From: Rhizobacter sp. OV335
GTDB lineage: Bacteria; Pseudomonadota; Gammaproteobacteria; Burkholderiales; Burkholderiaceae_C
Assembly: GCF_900142965.1 (NCBI RefSeq)
Contig: NZ_FRCQ01000001.1
Coordinates: forward strand, 124,001 to 188,000
Direction: 5' to 3'
Length of the DNA stretch: 64,000 bases
Below are positions 27,595 through 36,787 of the stretch, piece by piece. Position numbers and translations under genes: made by a program. The notes beneath the pieces were generated by a model. It was not told the origin of the DNA and did not search any database. It worked only from the letters and a program-made list of their open reading frames with translations. How positions within the stretch are numbered: position 1 is the stretch's first letter; each line of letters begins with the position of its first letter.

Positions 27595-28583
27595 CCCAAC
27601 CCTCTGCGACCCGCTATTCGCGCATCACCGGCACCGGCAGTTACCTGCCGCCGAAGCGCCTGACCAACGAAGCCCTGGCCGTCGAACTGGCCGCCAAGGG
27701 TGTCGAGACTTCCGATGAGTGGATCGTCGCGCGCACCGGCATCCGCGCGCGCCACTTTGCCGAGCCCGACGTGCCGTGCAGCGACCTGGCCCTGCCGGCC
27801 GCGCAGCGTGCCCTCGAAGCGGCCGGTGTCGCCGCGTCGCAGATCGACCTGATCATCGTCGCCACCTCGACGCCTGACATGGTGTTTCCGTCGACCGCCA
27901 CCATCGTGCAGCGCAAGCTCGGCGTCGCCGGCTGCGCGGCCTTCGATGTGCAGGCGGTGTGCTCCGGCTTCGTCTATGCGCTGACGGTGGCCGATTCGAT
28001 GATCCGCACCGGTGCGGCCAGCAAGGCGCTGGTGATCGGTGCCGAGATCTTCTCGCGCCTGCTCGATTTCAACGACCGCACCACCTGCGTGCTGTTCGGC
28101 GACGGTGCCGGCGCCGTGGTGCTGGAGGCGAGCGACACGCCCGGCATCCTCGCGAGCGAGTTGCATGCGGATGGCCGCCATGTCGACATCCTCTGCACGC
28201 CGGGCTCGGTGTCCGGCGGCAAGATCACCGGCGACCCGCTGTTGAAGATGGACGGCCCGGCGGTCTTCAAGCTGGCGGTCGGCGTGCTCGAAGACGTCGC
28301 GCGCTCGGTGCTCGCGAAGGCCGGCCGCACCGAATCCGACATCGACTGGCTGATCCCGCACCAGGCCAACATCCGCATCATGCAGGGCACGGCCAAGAAG
28401 CTGAAGCTGCCGCTGGACAAGCTGATCGCAACGGTGGACGAACACGGCAACACGTCCGCCGCCTCGATCCCGCTGGCACTCGACGTCGCGGTGCGCGCCG
28501 GCACGGTGAAGCGCGGCGACACCGTGATGCTCGAAGGCGTCGGCGGCGGCTTCACCTGGGGCGCGGTGCTGTTCGACTACTGA
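27591..28583 (+). CDS. fabH: 3-oxoacyl-ACP synthase III (FabH)
   Basis: A 330-aa thiolase-fold condensing enzyme that starts fatty-acid synthesis from acetyl-CoA and malonyl-ACP. The complete catalytic triad is visible: C124 in [15 protein letters not shown]257 in [11 protein letters not shown] and N287 in [12 protein letters not shown]. It overlaps plsX by 4 bp (ATGA). Length and motif order are normal. Confidence 0.97.
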   Translation: MTQPSATRYSRITGTGSYLPPKRLTNEALAVELAAKGVETSDEWIVARTGIRARHFAEPDVPCSDLALPAAQRALEAAGVAASQIDLIIVATSTPDMVFPSTATIVQRKLGVAGCAAFDVQAVCSGFVYALTVADSMIRTGAASKALVIGAEIFSRLLDFNDRTTCVLFGDGAGAVVLEASDTPGILASELHADGRHVDILCTPGSVSGGKITGDPLLKMDGPAVFKLAVGVLEDVARSVLAKAGRTESDIDWLIPHQANIRIMQGTAKKLKLPLDKLIATVDEHGNTSAASIPLALDVAVRAGTVKRGDTVMLEGVGGGFTWGAVLFDY

Positions 28584-28653
28584 GCACGCGCCCAGCAGCC
28601 CGTCCGCGATCTCTCCCCTCTTCTCTGCGTTGCCGCGACTACAAGGCGCTGAC

Positions 28654-29592
28654 ATGACTCCGTTCGCATTCGTCTTTCCCGGCCAGGGTTCACAAGCCGT
28701 CGGCATGCTCGACGCCTGGGGCGACCACGCGGCCGTGCGCGACACGCTGGCCGAGGCGTCGACCGCCCTCGGCATCGACGTGGGCCAACTGATCCACACC
28801 GGCCCGAAGGACGCGCTCGACCTGACCGAGAACACCCAGCCGGTGATGCTGACCGCGGGCGTCGCCTGCCTGCGCGCCTGGCTCGCCGAGACCGGGCTGC
28901 AGCCGGCGGTGGTGGCCGGTCACTCGCTGGGCGAGTACGCGGCGCTGGTCGCGGCCGGCGTCATCAGCCTGTCCGATGCGCTGCCGCTGGTGCGCTTTCG
29001 CGCGCAGGCCATGCAGCAGGCGGTGCCGGTCGGTGCCGGCGGCATGGCAGCCATCCTCGGGCTCGATGCCGATGTCGTGCGCGCCGGTTGTGCCGAAGCC
29101 GCGGCGGCGTCCGGCGAGATTGTCGAGGCGGCCAACTTCAACGACCCGAAGCAGACCGTGATCGCCGGCACCAAGGCCGGTGTCGAATTCGCGTGCAGCC
29201 TGCTGAAGGACAAGGGCGCCAAGCGGGCGCTGCAGTTGTCGGTGTCGGCGCCTTTCCATTCGAGCCTGATGCGCCCGGCGGCCGAGCAGCTGAAGACGCG
29301 CCTGGCCGGCGTGACGCTGAACGCACCGCGCATCCCGCTCGTCAACAACATCGATGTCGCGGTGCAGGACGATCCCGACGCCATCCGCGACGCGCTGGTG
29401 CGCCAGGCCTTCGGGCCGGTGCGCTGGGTCGAGGTGGTGCAGGCGATTCGCACGCGCGGCATCCGCCACATCTTCGAGTGCGGGCCGGGCAAGGTCCTGG
29501 CCAGCACGATCCGCCGCATCGACGCCGATGCGGTCACGGCCGCGATCCACGATCCGGCCACGCTGCTGGAAGCGAAAGGCCTGTTGGCATGA
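28654..29592 (+). CDS. fabD: Malonyl-CoA:ACP transacylase
   Basis: A 312-aa transacylase loading malonyl onto ACP. It starts MTPFAFVFPGQGSQAVGM. The nucleophile is S91 in VVAGHSLGEYAAL and the partner histidine is H202 in SAPFHSSLM. AAGG lies about 8 bases before the ATG. It follows fabH by 70 bp and its stop overlaps the fabG start (ATGA). Confidence 0.97.
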   Translation: MTPFAFVFPGQGSQAVGMLDAWGDHAAVRDTLAEASTALGIDVGQLIHTGPKDALDLTENTQPVMLTAGVACLRAWLAETGLQPAVVAGHSLGEYAALVAAGVISLSDALPLVRFRAQAMQQAVPVGAGGMAAILGLDADVVRAGCAEAAAASGEIVEAANFNDPKQTVIAGTKAGVEFACSLLKDKGAKRALQLSVSAPFHSSLMRPAAEQLKTRLAGVTLNAPRIPLVNNIDVAVQDDPDAIRDALVRQAFGPVRWVEVVQAIRTRGIRHIFECGPGKVLASTIRRIDADAVTAAIHDPATLLEAKGLLA

Positions 29593-30350
29593 GTGAATCC
29601 CACAACGGTTCGACGCTGGCGGGCCAGGTCGCTCTGGTGACCGGCGCGTCGCGCGGCATCGGTCGCGCCATCGCGCTGTCGCTGGCAACCCAAGGTGCCA
29701 AGGTGATCGGCACCGCGACGACCCAGGCCGGCGCCGACGCGATCGGCGCGGCGCTGGCCGCCTTCCCCGGCAGCCGCGGCCTGTGCCTGAACGTCAACGA
29801 CGGCCCCGGCATCGAGACGGCGATCGACGCCATCGTCAAGGAACACGGCGGGCTGCAGATCCTCGTCAACAACGCCGGCATCACGCGCGACACCTTGTCG
29901 ATGCGCATGAAGGACGACGACTGGGATGCGGTGATCGACACCAACCTGAAGGCGGTGTTCCGCGTCAGCCGCGCGGTCATCCGCCCGATGATGAAGCAGC
30001 GCTTCGGTCGCATCATCAACATCACGTCGGTCGTCGGCGCGAGCGGCAACGCCGGCCAGGCCAACTACGCGGCCTCGAAGGCCGGCGTCGCCGGCATGAC
30101 GCGCGCGCTGGCGCGCGAGCTCGGCAGCCGCGGCATCACCGTCAACTGCGTCGCGCCGGGCTTCATCCAGACCGACATGACCAGCGAGCTCTCCGAACAG
30201 CAGACCAGCGCGCTGATGGCACAGATTCCGCTTGGCCGACTCGGCCAGGCAAGCGACATTGCGCATGCGGTGACCTTCCTGGCGTCGGCCCAGGCCGGCT
30301 ACATCACCGGCGCGGAGTTGCATGTCAATGGCGGCATGTTCATGAATTGA
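29589..30350 (+). CDS. fabG: 3-oxoacyl-ACP reductase
   Basis: A 253-aa NADPH-dependent SDR. Cofactor motif TGASRGIGRAIA, NNAGITRD, and catalytic S147, Y160 and K164 (NYAASKAG). The ATG at 29589 overlaps the fabD stop, giving the usual N-terminus with a short polar extension. It carries the VNCVAPGFIQTDMT loop and the C-terminal GAELHVNGGMFMN typical of FabG. Confidence 0.97.
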   Translation: MSESHNGSTLAGQVALVTGASRGIGRAIALSLATQGAKVIGTATTQAGADAIGAALAAFPGSRGLCLNVNDGPGIETAIDAIVKEHGGLQILVNNAGITRDTLSMRMKDDDWDAVIDTNLKAVFRVSRAVIRPMMKQRFGRIINITSVVGASGNAGQANYAASKAGVAGMTRALARELGSRGITVNCVAPGFIQTDMTSELSEQQTSALMAQIPLGRLGQASDIAHAVTFLASAQAGYITGAELHVNGGMFMN

Positions 30351-30462
30351 CGCCAACGACGCCGAACTGCGTCGAACGCGTTACCCCACAGACCGGAAGG
30401 GCCCGACCGGAACCTGGATTTCAGCGTGTAGGCCTGACTTAGAGCCGACACCCTGCAAGCCT

Positions 30463-30468
30463 TAGAAT
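30463..30468 (+). promoter_or_regulatory. Candidate -10 element upstream of acpP
   Basis: TAGAAT lies 36 bp upstream of acpP, whose expression usually exceeds that of its neighbours. The best -35 partner is a poor TTAGAG at 30439-30444 (18-bp spacer). It is positionally sensible but weak by sequence. Confidence 0.3.
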
Positions 30469-30503
30469 CTCGGGCTGTTTCAGCAAACCCTCCTGGAGGA
30501 GTC

Positions 30504-30743
30504 ATGAGCGATATCGAAGCACGTGTGAAGAAAATCATCGCCGAACAACTGGGCGTTCCGGAAGCCGATGTGTCCAACGAGAAGGCTTTCGTGGCAGACC
30601 TGGGCGCTGATTCGCTCGACACCGTGGAACTGGTGATGGCCCTCGAAGACGAGTTCGGCATCGAGATCCCCGACGAAGAAGCCGAGAAGATCACCACCGT
30701 GCAGCTGGCGATCGACTACGCCGTCAAGCACCAGAAGGCCTGA
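30504..30743 (+). CDS. acpP: Acyl carrier protein
   Basis: A 79-aa acidic carrier protein. The phosphopantetheine attachment serine is S37 in [12 protein letters not shown], followed by the conserved [15 protein letters not shown] helix. A strong ribosome-binding site (GGAGGAG) is 2-8 bases before the ATG. It carries acyl chains for FabD/H/G/F encoded on both sides and is activated by AcpS at 43540-43938. Confidence 0.98.
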   Translation: MSDIEARVKKIIAEQLGVPEADVSNEKAFVADLGADSLDTVELVMALEDEFGIEIPDEEAEKITTVQLAIDYAVKHQKA

Positions 30744-30771
30744 GCCTTCGTTCCCAACTGAGCAGCATCGC

Positions 30772-32016
30772 ATGAGCCGTCGCCGCGTCGTCGTCACCGG
30801 GCTCGGCCTCATCAGTCCCGTGGGTAACACGGTGGCCGAGGGGTGGGCCAACATCGTGGCCGGGCGTTCCGGCATCGCGACCATCACCAAGTTCGATGCG
30901 TCGCCGTTCGCCTGCCATTTCGCAGGCGAAGTGAAGGGCTTCAAGGTGGAGGATTACTTCCCCGCCAAGGAAGCCCGGCACATGGACACCTTCATCCATT
31001 ACGGCCTGGCTGCATCGATGCAGGCGGTGAAGGATTCGGGCCTGCCCACCGGCGACGCGCTGAGCGAAGATGAAGCCGAGCGCATCGGCTGCCTGGTCGG
31101 CTCGGGCATCGGCGGCTTGCCGATGATCGAGGAAACCCATGCCGAGCTGGTCGAACGCGGTCCGCGCCGCGTGTCGCCGTTCTTCGTGCCGGCGTCGATC
31201 ATCAACATGATCTCGGGCCATGTGTCGATCAAGTTCGGCTTCCAGGGGCCGAACCTCGCGATCGTCACCGCCTGCACCACCGGCTTGCACTGCATCGGCG
31301 AAGCCGGTCGCATGATCGAGTACGGCGATGCCGACGTGATGGTTGCCGGCGGCGCCGAATCGACGGTGTCGCCGCTGGGCATCGGCGGGTTCGCGGCGGC
31401 GCGTGCGCTGTCGACGCGCAACGACGATCCGGCCACGGCCTCGCGTCCCTGGGACAGGGACCGCGACGGCTTCGTGCTCGGCGAAGGCGCGGGTGTCGTG
31501 GTGCTCGAGGAATACGAGCATGCGAAGAAGCGCGGCGCGAAGATCTACGCCGAACTGGTCGGCTTCGGGATGGGCGCGGACGCCTTCCACATGACGGCGC
31601 CGAACGTCGATGGGCCCAAGCGCTCGATGAAGGCGGCGCTGCGCAATGCCGGCCTCAATGCCGACCAGATCCAGTACCTGAACGCGCACGGCACGTCCAC
31701 GCCGCTCGGCGACGTGAACGAGAGCAACGCGATCAAGCTGGCCTACGGCGACCATGCGAAGAAGATGGTCGTCAGCTCGACGAAGTCGATGACCGGCCAC
31801 CTGCTGGGCGGCGCCGGCGGCATCGAGTCGGTGTTCACGACGCTCGCGTTGCACCACCAGGTGGTGCCGCCGACGATCAACATCTTCAACCAGGATCCCG
31901 AGTGCGACCTGGACTACTGCGCCAACACGGCGCGCGACCTGAAGATGGAGTACGCGGTGAAGAACAACTTCGGATTCGGCGGCACGAACGGCACCTTGGT
32001 CTTCAAGCGCGTCTGA
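30772..32016 (+). CDS. fabF: 3-oxoacyl-ACP synthase II
   Basis: A 414-aa elongation condensing enzyme. The active-site triad is C168 in [13 protein letters not shown]306 in [12 protein letters not shown] and H343 in [12 protein letters not shown]. The N-terminus [19 protein letters not shown] is typical. It lies 28 bp after acpP and is the last fab gene; a small membrane-protein gene and rpoE follow in the same direction. Confidence 0.97.
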   Translation: MSRRRVVVTGLGLISPVGNTVAEGWANIVAGRSGIATITKFDASPFACHFAGEVKGFKVEDYFPAKEARHMDTFIHYGLAASMQAVKDSGLPTGDALSEDEAERIGCLVGSGIGGLPMIEETHAELVERGPRRVSPFFVPASIINMISGHVSIKFGFQGPNLAIVTACTTGLHCIGEAGRMIEYGDADVMVAGGAESTVSPLGIGGFAAARALSTRNDDPATASRPWDRDRDGFVLGEGAGVVVLEEYEHAKKRGAKIYAELVGFGMGADAFHMTAPNVDGPKRSMKAALRNAGLNADQIQYLNAHGTSTPLGDVNESNAIKLAYGDHAKKMVVSSTKSMTGHLLGGAGGIESVFTTLALHHQVVPPTINIFNQDPECDLDYCANTARDLKMEYAVKNNFGFGGTNGTLVFKRV

Positions 32017-32037
32017 CCGGCCCGATCCGCGCCCGGC

Positions 32038-32517
32038 ATGCACGCGCCAGCCGAGTTCCAGCTCACCGTCTCCCGCTTCGGCGCCTGGCGCGGCGGCCTC
32101 GCCGTGTCGGGGATGGTCGTCTGGGGCAGTGCGCTCGCGTGGTGGATGACCACCGAGCGGCCGCTGCTGTCGGTGGCCGCCGGCTTTCTGCTGCTGGCCT
32201 GCGTGGCGGCCACGGCGTCGCTGCTTTCCCTTGCACGGCTGCCGGGCTTCGTGCTGCGCTGGGATGGCGGCCAGTGGCACCTGAGCCATGCCGGCGGGGA
32301 ACCCTCGCCCGGGTCCTTGCAGGTTGCCATCGACAGCGGCCACTGGCTGCTGCTGCATTTCGTGCCGGATCATGTGGCGCACCATCCGTCGGCTGCATGC
32401 TGGTTGCCGGTGCAGCGGTCGGGACTCGAGCACGACTGGCACCACCTGCGCAGCACCGTGTTCACGGCGCGGCCCGCGGCGATGCCTGAGACCTTCGGCC
32501 AGGACGGTCGGCCATGA
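32038..32517 (+). CDS. Membrane protein of unknown function between fabF and rpoE
   Basis: A 159-aa protein with two adjacent hydrophobic segments (about residues 19-38 and 42-66) and a C-terminal soluble part rich in Trp and His (GFVLRWDGGQWHLSH). The two-helix plus soluble layout recalls YgfX/CptA-type proteins, but I cannot claim homology. Its stop overlaps the rpoE start (ATGA), so it is translationally coupled to the sigma factor. A stress or envelope role is only inferred from this position. Confidence 0.72.
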   Translation: MHAPAEFQLTVSRFGAWRGGLAVSGMVVWGSALAWWMTTERPLLSVAAGFLLLACVAATASLLSLARLPGFVLRWDGGQWHLSHAGGEPSPGSLQVAIDSGHWLLLHFVPDHVAHHPSAACWLPVQRSGLEHDWHHLRSTVFTARPAAMPETFGQDGRP

Positions 32518-33128
32518 GCATGACCACCCCGGACGCAGACGCGCCGCTGATCGAACGCATCAAGCGCGGCGATGTGAAGGCGTTCGAGATGCTGGTCGTC
32601 AAGTACCAGCGCCGCATCGAACGGCTGATCGGCCGCATGGTGCGGGACACCGACCTGGTGCAGGACATCGCCCAGGAGACCTTCATCCGGGCCTACCGGG
32701 CGATTCCGCAGTTCCGCGGCGAGAGCGCGTTCTACACCTGGCTGTACCGGATTGCGGTCAATGCCGCCAAGAAGGCGCTGGTCGAGATGAAGCGCGACCC
32801 GATCGTGACGGAATCCGCACGCGCCTCGCGGGACGATGACGACGAAACTTCCCGCGTCGAAAATGAACTAACGGACGGCGAAACGCCCGAAGCCCTGCTG
32901 GCCTCGAAAGAAATCGCGGCCACAGTGAACGCTTCGATCGATGCGCTGTCTGAAGATCTTCGCCAGGCGATCACGCTGCGCGAAATCGAGGGCTTGAGCT
33001 ACGAAGAGATCGCCGAAGTGATGAATTGCCCGATCGGCACCGTCAGATCGCGCATTTTCCGTGCGCGCGAGGCGATTGCGCTGAAACTGCGTCCCTTGCT
33101 GGATACCCGGGAAGGCGACCGCTGGTGA
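32514..33128 (+). CDS. rpoE: RNA polymerase sigma-E (ECF, AlgU type)
   Basis: A 204-aa ECF sigma factor. Region 2 holds DTDLVQDIAQETFIRAYRAI and SAFYTWLYRIAVNAAK; region 4 holds LREIEGLSYEEIAEVMNCPI and GTVRSRIFRARE, the helix-turn-helix for -35 recognition. It controls the envelope-stress response and is held inactive by the product of the next gene. It forms the classic rpoE-rseA-rseB-mucD order. Confidence 0.96.
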   Translation: MSMTTPDADAPLIERIKRGDVKAFEMLVVKYQRRIERLIGRMVRDTDLVQDIAQETFIRAYRAIPQFRGESAFYTWLYRIAVNAAKKALVEMKRDPIVTESARASRDDDDETSRVENELTDGETPEALLASKEIAATVNASIDALSEDLRQAITLREIEGLSYEEIAEVMNCPIGTVRSRIFRAREAIALKLRPLLDTREGDRW

Positions 33129-33170
33129 TGCGGTCGAGCCACTTGCTGAACATGAATGCTGGAGCTGGAA

Positions 33171-33830
33171 ATGTCACAGTCGTCTGAAGGCAGTGCGTCG
33201 ATGGAGGGTCTGTCGGCCCTGGTCGACGGGGAACTCGGATCCGACGCCGGCGCACGCGTGTGCGCGCAGTGGCGAGAGGATCCGCAGGCCCGCGCCACTT
33301 GGCACGCCTATGCGTTGATCGGCGACGTGATGCGCTCCGACGACCTGGCCTCGCCCGTCGATCGTGATTGCGCCTTCCTCGCCCGCCTGCGCGCGCGCTT
33401 GGCCGATGAGCCGGTGGTGCTGGCCCCGGCCGAGTTGCCGGCACCGGTCGAACTGCCGCTGGCCCCGGCCGCCGTCGCGGCCATGGGCGGTGCGCGCCGC
33501 GCCTGGCGCACCCCGGTGGCCGTAGCCGCCGGGTTCGTGGTCGTTGCTGGCGCGTTGGTGGCCACCTCGGTGCCCGGCTCGTTGCCGTTCGGCGGCAGCC
33601 CGGCGACCGTCGCACAGACCGGCAATGCCGCCGTGGCGACGGCCCCCTCGCCACTGCGCGCCGTCAGCGTCGCGCAAGACACCGAGCCGGTGCGGCTGAA
33701 TGGCCAGCTGATCCGCGATGCGCGCCTCGACGAGTACCTGTCGGTGCACAAGAAGTTCGGCGGCAGTTCCGCCCCTGGTGTGCCGTCGGGCTTCCTGCGC
33801 AACGCCGCAGCCGAAGCCCCCGCCCGCTGA
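33171..33830 (+). CDS. rseA: Anti-sigma-E factor RseA/MucA
   Basis: A 219-aa bitopic protein. The N-terminal cytoplasmic anti-sigma domain (SMEGLSALVDGELG, then ARATWHAYALIGDVMRS) binds sigma-E. One transmembrane helix lies at about residues 112-130 (AVAAGFVVVAGALVATSV), and the periplasmic C-terminus ends with RLDEYLSVHKKF, a conserved RseB-contact-like segment. The start at 33171 was preferred over ATG 33156 because GGAG sits 6 bases before it. Confidence 0.92.
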   Translation: MSQSSEGSASMEGLSALVDGELGSDAGARVCAQWREDPQARATWHAYALIGDVMRSDDLASPVDRDCAFLARLRARLADEPVVLAPAELPAPVELPLAPAAVAAMGGARRAWRTPVAVAAGFVVVAGALVATSVPGSLPFGGSPATVAQTGNAAVATAPSPLRAVSVAQDTEPVRLNGQLIRDARLDEYLSVHKKFGGSSAPGVPSGFLRNAAAEAPAR

Positions 33831-33847
33831 CCCGGATCCGCCCACCC

Positions 33848-34867
33848 ATGCTGCTGCGCCTTTCCGCGTTGATGGTGAGTTGTGCGTTCGTCGCCTTTGC
33901 CCCGGCCAGCCGGGCGCAAGGCGCGCTGGTCAGCGGCGATCCGCTGATCGAGGCGCGCGAGACCCAGGCCTGGCTCACCCGCATCACCGACGCAGCGAAC
34001 AAGCGCAACTTCCAGGGCACGGTGGTCGTCAGCGCGGGCGGCACGGTGGCGAGTTCGCGCATCGCGCATTTCTGCGACGGCCGCAACCAGTACGAGCGCA
34101 TCGACTCGCTCGAAGGCCAGATGCGCAACGTGCTGCGGCAGAACGACGTCGTCCACACGGTGTGGCCGCAAAGCCGCGTCGCGATGGTCGAGCAGCGCGA
34201 TTCGATGAGCTCGTTCCCCGCGCTGCTGCAGGCCGGTGCGCAGCACGTGACCGACTTCTACGAACTCAAGCCGATGGGCGTCGAGCGGGTGGCCGGCCAC
34301 GAGGCCAACGTGCTGCAGCTGCGTGCCAAGGATGCGCACCGCTTCGGCTACCGCCTGTGGGCCGAGAAGAGCACCGGCCTGCTGCTGCGCACCGAAGTGA
34401 TGGGCGAGCATGCCGAGGTGCTGGAGTCGTCGGCGTTTTCCGACGTCAACATCAACGTCAAGCCGCAGGCGGACCTGATCACGCAGCCGCTGCGCAAGCT
34501 CGACGGCTACCGCATCGTGCGGCCGCCCGTCACGCCGGCCACGCTCGAATCCGAGGGGTGGTCCTTGAAGCACGACATTCCCGGCTTCACGCAGGTCAGC
34601 TGCGTCAAGCGGCCGTTCGATGGTGCGCTGCGGATCCGCGGCTCCACCGAGCCGGTGTTGCAGGCGGTCTATTCCGACGGCCTGACCTTCGTGTCGGTCT
34701 TCATCGAGCCCTACAACGCCGAGCGCCACCAGCGTCCGATGTCGACCGTGATCGGTGCGACGCAGACGATGATGCGCCGTCAGGGCGACTGGTGGGTGAC
34801 CGTGATGGGTGACGTGCCCACGGCGACGCTGCGTGCGTTCGCGGCGGGACTGGAGCGCAAGAAGTAG
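33848..34867 (+). CDS. rseB: Sigma-E regulator RseB/MucB
   Basis: A 339-aa periplasmic protein with a signal peptide (residues 1-23, ending SRAQ). The LolA-like N-terminal domain (AWLTRITDAANKRNFQGTVV) and the C-terminal MucB/RseB domain (AVYSDGLTFVSVFIEPYN) are both present. RseB protects RseA from proteolysis until mislocalised LPS or porins displace it. It is 17 bp after rseA. Confidence 0.94.
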   Translation: MLLRLSALMVSCAFVAFAPASRAQGALVSGDPLIEARETQAWLTRITDAANKRNFQGTVVVSAGGTVASSRIAHFCDGRNQYERIDSLEGQMRNVLRQNDVVHTVWPQSRVAMVEQRDSMSSFPALLQAGAQHVTDFYELKPMGVERVAGHEANVLQLRAKDAHRFGYRLWAEKSTGLLLRTEVMGEHAEVLESSAFSDVNINVKPQADLITQPLRKLDGYRIVRPPVTPATLESEGWSLKHDIPGFTQVSCVKRPFDGALRIRGSTEPVLQAVYSDGLTFVSVFIEPYNAERHQRPMSTVIGATQTMMRRQGDWWVTVMGDVPTATLRAFAAGLERKK

Positions 34868-34926
34868 CCTGCCGGCGTGCGGCTGCACGCGGCGGCCCGT
34901 GTAGGTGTCTCGAGGGAGTGCTCGGC

Positions 34927-36432
34927 ATGCAAGCTGTGATCGATCCAGGCCGGTGTGCACCGGAGAACACGCTGCGCGATCGCCGCGCGATGCGCATCCG
35001 TGCCGCCGCGGTGGGGCTGGGCGCGGCCTTGTGGCTGGCGCAGCCTGCCGATGCGCAGACGCAGGCACCGAACCCTGCATCAAGCCAGGCGCAAGCATCG
35101 GCACCGGCACAACCCCTGGCACCGACGCAGTTGCTGCCCGACTTTGCCGACCTGGTCGAGCGCGCCAGCCCGGCCGTCGTCAACATCCGCACCACCGAGC
35201 GCGCGACCGACTCGCCGCGCGGGCCGTTCCGCCGCCGTGCGCCGACCGCGCCGCAGCAACCCGGCGAAGAGGTGCCGCGCGGCGAGGGCTCTGGCTTCAT
35301 CCTCAGCGCTGACGGCTACGTGATGACCAACGCCCACGTGGTCGAGGGTGCGACCGAGGTCTACGTCACGCTGACCGACAAGCGCGAGTTCAAGGCGAGG
35401 ATCATCGGGGCCGACGAGCGCACCGATGTTGCGCTGGTGAAGATCGATGCCACCGGGCTGCCGTCGCTGAAGATCGGCGATGCGGGGCGGTTGCGCGTCG
35501 GCGAATGGGTGCTCGCGATCGGCTCGCCGTTCGGGCTCGAGAGCACGGTGACGGCCGGCATCGTCAGCGCCAAGCAGCGCGAGACCGGCTCCGACGTGCC
35601 GTTCATCCAGACCGACGTCGCGGTGAACCCGGGCAACTCCGGCGGGCCGCTGCTGAACATCCGCGGCGAGGCTGTCGGCATCAACTCGCAGATCCTCAGC
35701 CCGGTCGGCAGCTTCGTCGGCATCTCGTTCGCGATCCCGATCGACGAGGCGATGCGAGTGGCCGACCAGTTGAAGGCCACCGGTCGCGTCGTGCGCGGCT
35801 ACCTCGGCATCCAGCCGATCGACGTGCCGCGCGAACTGGCCGAGGAATACGGGCTCGCGAAGGGCAAGGCCAAGGGCGCGTTCGTGCGCCAGGTCGTCAG
35901 CGGCACGCCGGCCGACAAGGCGGGCATCCAGCCGGGCGACGTCGTGATCAGCGTGAACGGCAAGCCGGTCGATGGTGCCGTCGACCTGCGGCGCACGCTG
36001 GGCGCGCTGAAGCCGGGCACCGCGATCACGCTGCAATGCAACCGGCGCGGCAAGCTGCTCGATTTCAAGGCGAGTCTCGCCGAGTTGAACCCGCAGGTCG
36101 CTGCTGCGGCGGCGGAGCGGCCGGAGGCGCCGGTCGAGCCGCGCGCAGCGGGTGCTGCGAAGGTGTGGGGCTTGAGCGTCGCGAACCTCACCGATGCGGA
36201 GCGTCAGTCGCTGCGCGGTGCGAACGGTGTGCGCGTGAGCGCGGTGACTGGCGGCGCCGAAGCGGCCGGTCTGCGCGCCGGCGATGTGATCGTGGCGGTC
36301 GGCACGTCCGACGTCACCGACGTGAAGCAGTTCGAGGCGGTGGTGGCCAAGCTCGACAAGAACAAGTCGCTGCCGGTCACGGTGCTGCGGGGCGACTGGG
36401 CGCAGTTCCTGCGGATCCCGGTGATCAAGTAA
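34927..36432 (+). CDS. mucD: Periplasmic serine protease MucD/DegP family
   Basis: A 501-aa HtrA-type protease. An N-terminal export signal (about residues 22-44, ending PADAQ) precedes a Pro/Ala-rich linker. The trypsin-like domain has triad H137 (TNAHVVEG), D167 (RTDVALVKI) and S238 (NPGNSGGPL), followed by two PDZ domains (about 270-370 and 400-495). It degrades misfolded periplasmic proteins. The start at 34927 follows GAGGGAG by 8 bases. The ATG at 34990, giving a tighter signal peptide, is the main alternative. Confidence 0.94.
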   Translation: MQAVIDPGRCAPENTLRDRRAMRIRAAAVGLGAALWLAQPADAQTQAPNPASSQAQASAPAQPLAPTQLLPDFADLVERASPAVVNIRTTERATDSPRGPFRRRAPTAPQQPGEEVPRGEGSGFILSADGYVMTNAHVVEGATEVYVTLTDKREFKARIIGADERTDVALVKIDATGLPSLKIGDAGRLRVGEWVLAIGSPFGLESTVTAGIVSAKQRETGSDVPFIQTDVAVNPGNSGGPLLNIRGEAVGINSQILSPVGSFVGISFAIPIDEAMRVADQLKATGRVVRGYLGIQPIDVPRELAEEYGLAKGKAKGAFVRQVVSGTPADKAGIQPGDVVISVNGKPVDGAVDLRRTLGALKPGTAITLQCNRRGKLLDFKASLAELNPQVAAAAAERPEAPVEPRAAGAAKVWGLSVANLTDAERQSLRGANGVRVSAVTGGAEAAGLRAGDVIVAVGTSDVTDVKQFEAVVAKLDKNKSLPVTVLRGDWAQFLRIPVIK

Positions 36433-36584
36433 GAGGCCCGATATCCGAGTGCCGGCCCAGGGATTGCCACACTTCTTCCGCCATGTGGAATCTGCGGCAG
36501 GAACTTCCGGCCCGGCGATTTTGATCGAATTGGTAAAAAGTGAGTGTGCGCACGCATTCGTCGGTTGCGGAACTCGAATTCAGC

Positions 36585-36601
36585 GTGCTTTTGACTACAA
36601 T
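36585..36601 (+). promoter_or_regulatory. Promoter-like 17-mer, copy 1
   Basis: GTGCTTTTGACTACAAT ends in the -10-like TACAAT (36596-36601). It is identical to copy 2 at 36766-36782 except for one base. No good -35 is visible 16-18 bp upstream. Confidence 0.4.
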
Positions 36602-36660
36602 TCAGGGGTCGCGCATCGGCTTTATTGCCAATCCGGTCAACGAGTAGGGGCGTCTGAAAC

Positions 36661-36694
36661 TATCCCCAAGCTACCCACAAGGCTTTGTGGATAA
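36661..36694. promoter_or_regulatory. Palindrome containing a consensus DnaA box
   Basis: TGTGGATAA (36686-36694) is the exact reverse complement of the DnaA-box consensus TTATCCACA. It lies in a larger inverted repeat: CCACAA (36675-36680) with TTGTGG (36685-36690), and outer TATCC (36661) with GGATA (36689). A degenerate second box, TGTGGAAAG, follows at 36697. A single perfect box is suggestive only. Confidence 0.45.
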
Positions 36695-36765
36695 GTTGTG
36701 GAAAGATTTTGCTGTTGGTGACCCGCAACGACAAGAAATCAAGCAATGGCGCGGTTTCCGGCGGG

Positions 36766-36782
36766 GTGCTTTTGGCTACAAT
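36766..36782 (+). promoter_or_regulatory. Promoter-like 17-mer, copy 2, driving the candidate small RNA
   Basis: GTGCTTTTGGCTACAAT ends in TACAAT (36777-36782). A start about 6-7 bases later would fall at the first base of the CCAACAA stem. A TTTCCG at 36755-36760 with a 16-bp spacer is a weak -35. Confidence 0.5.
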
Positions 36783-36787
36783 GAAGG

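Noticed and set aside
30351-30503. GACGC/GCGTC repeat after fabG as a terminator
   Set aside because: Only a 5-bp stem without T-run, inside an operon that continues to acpP.
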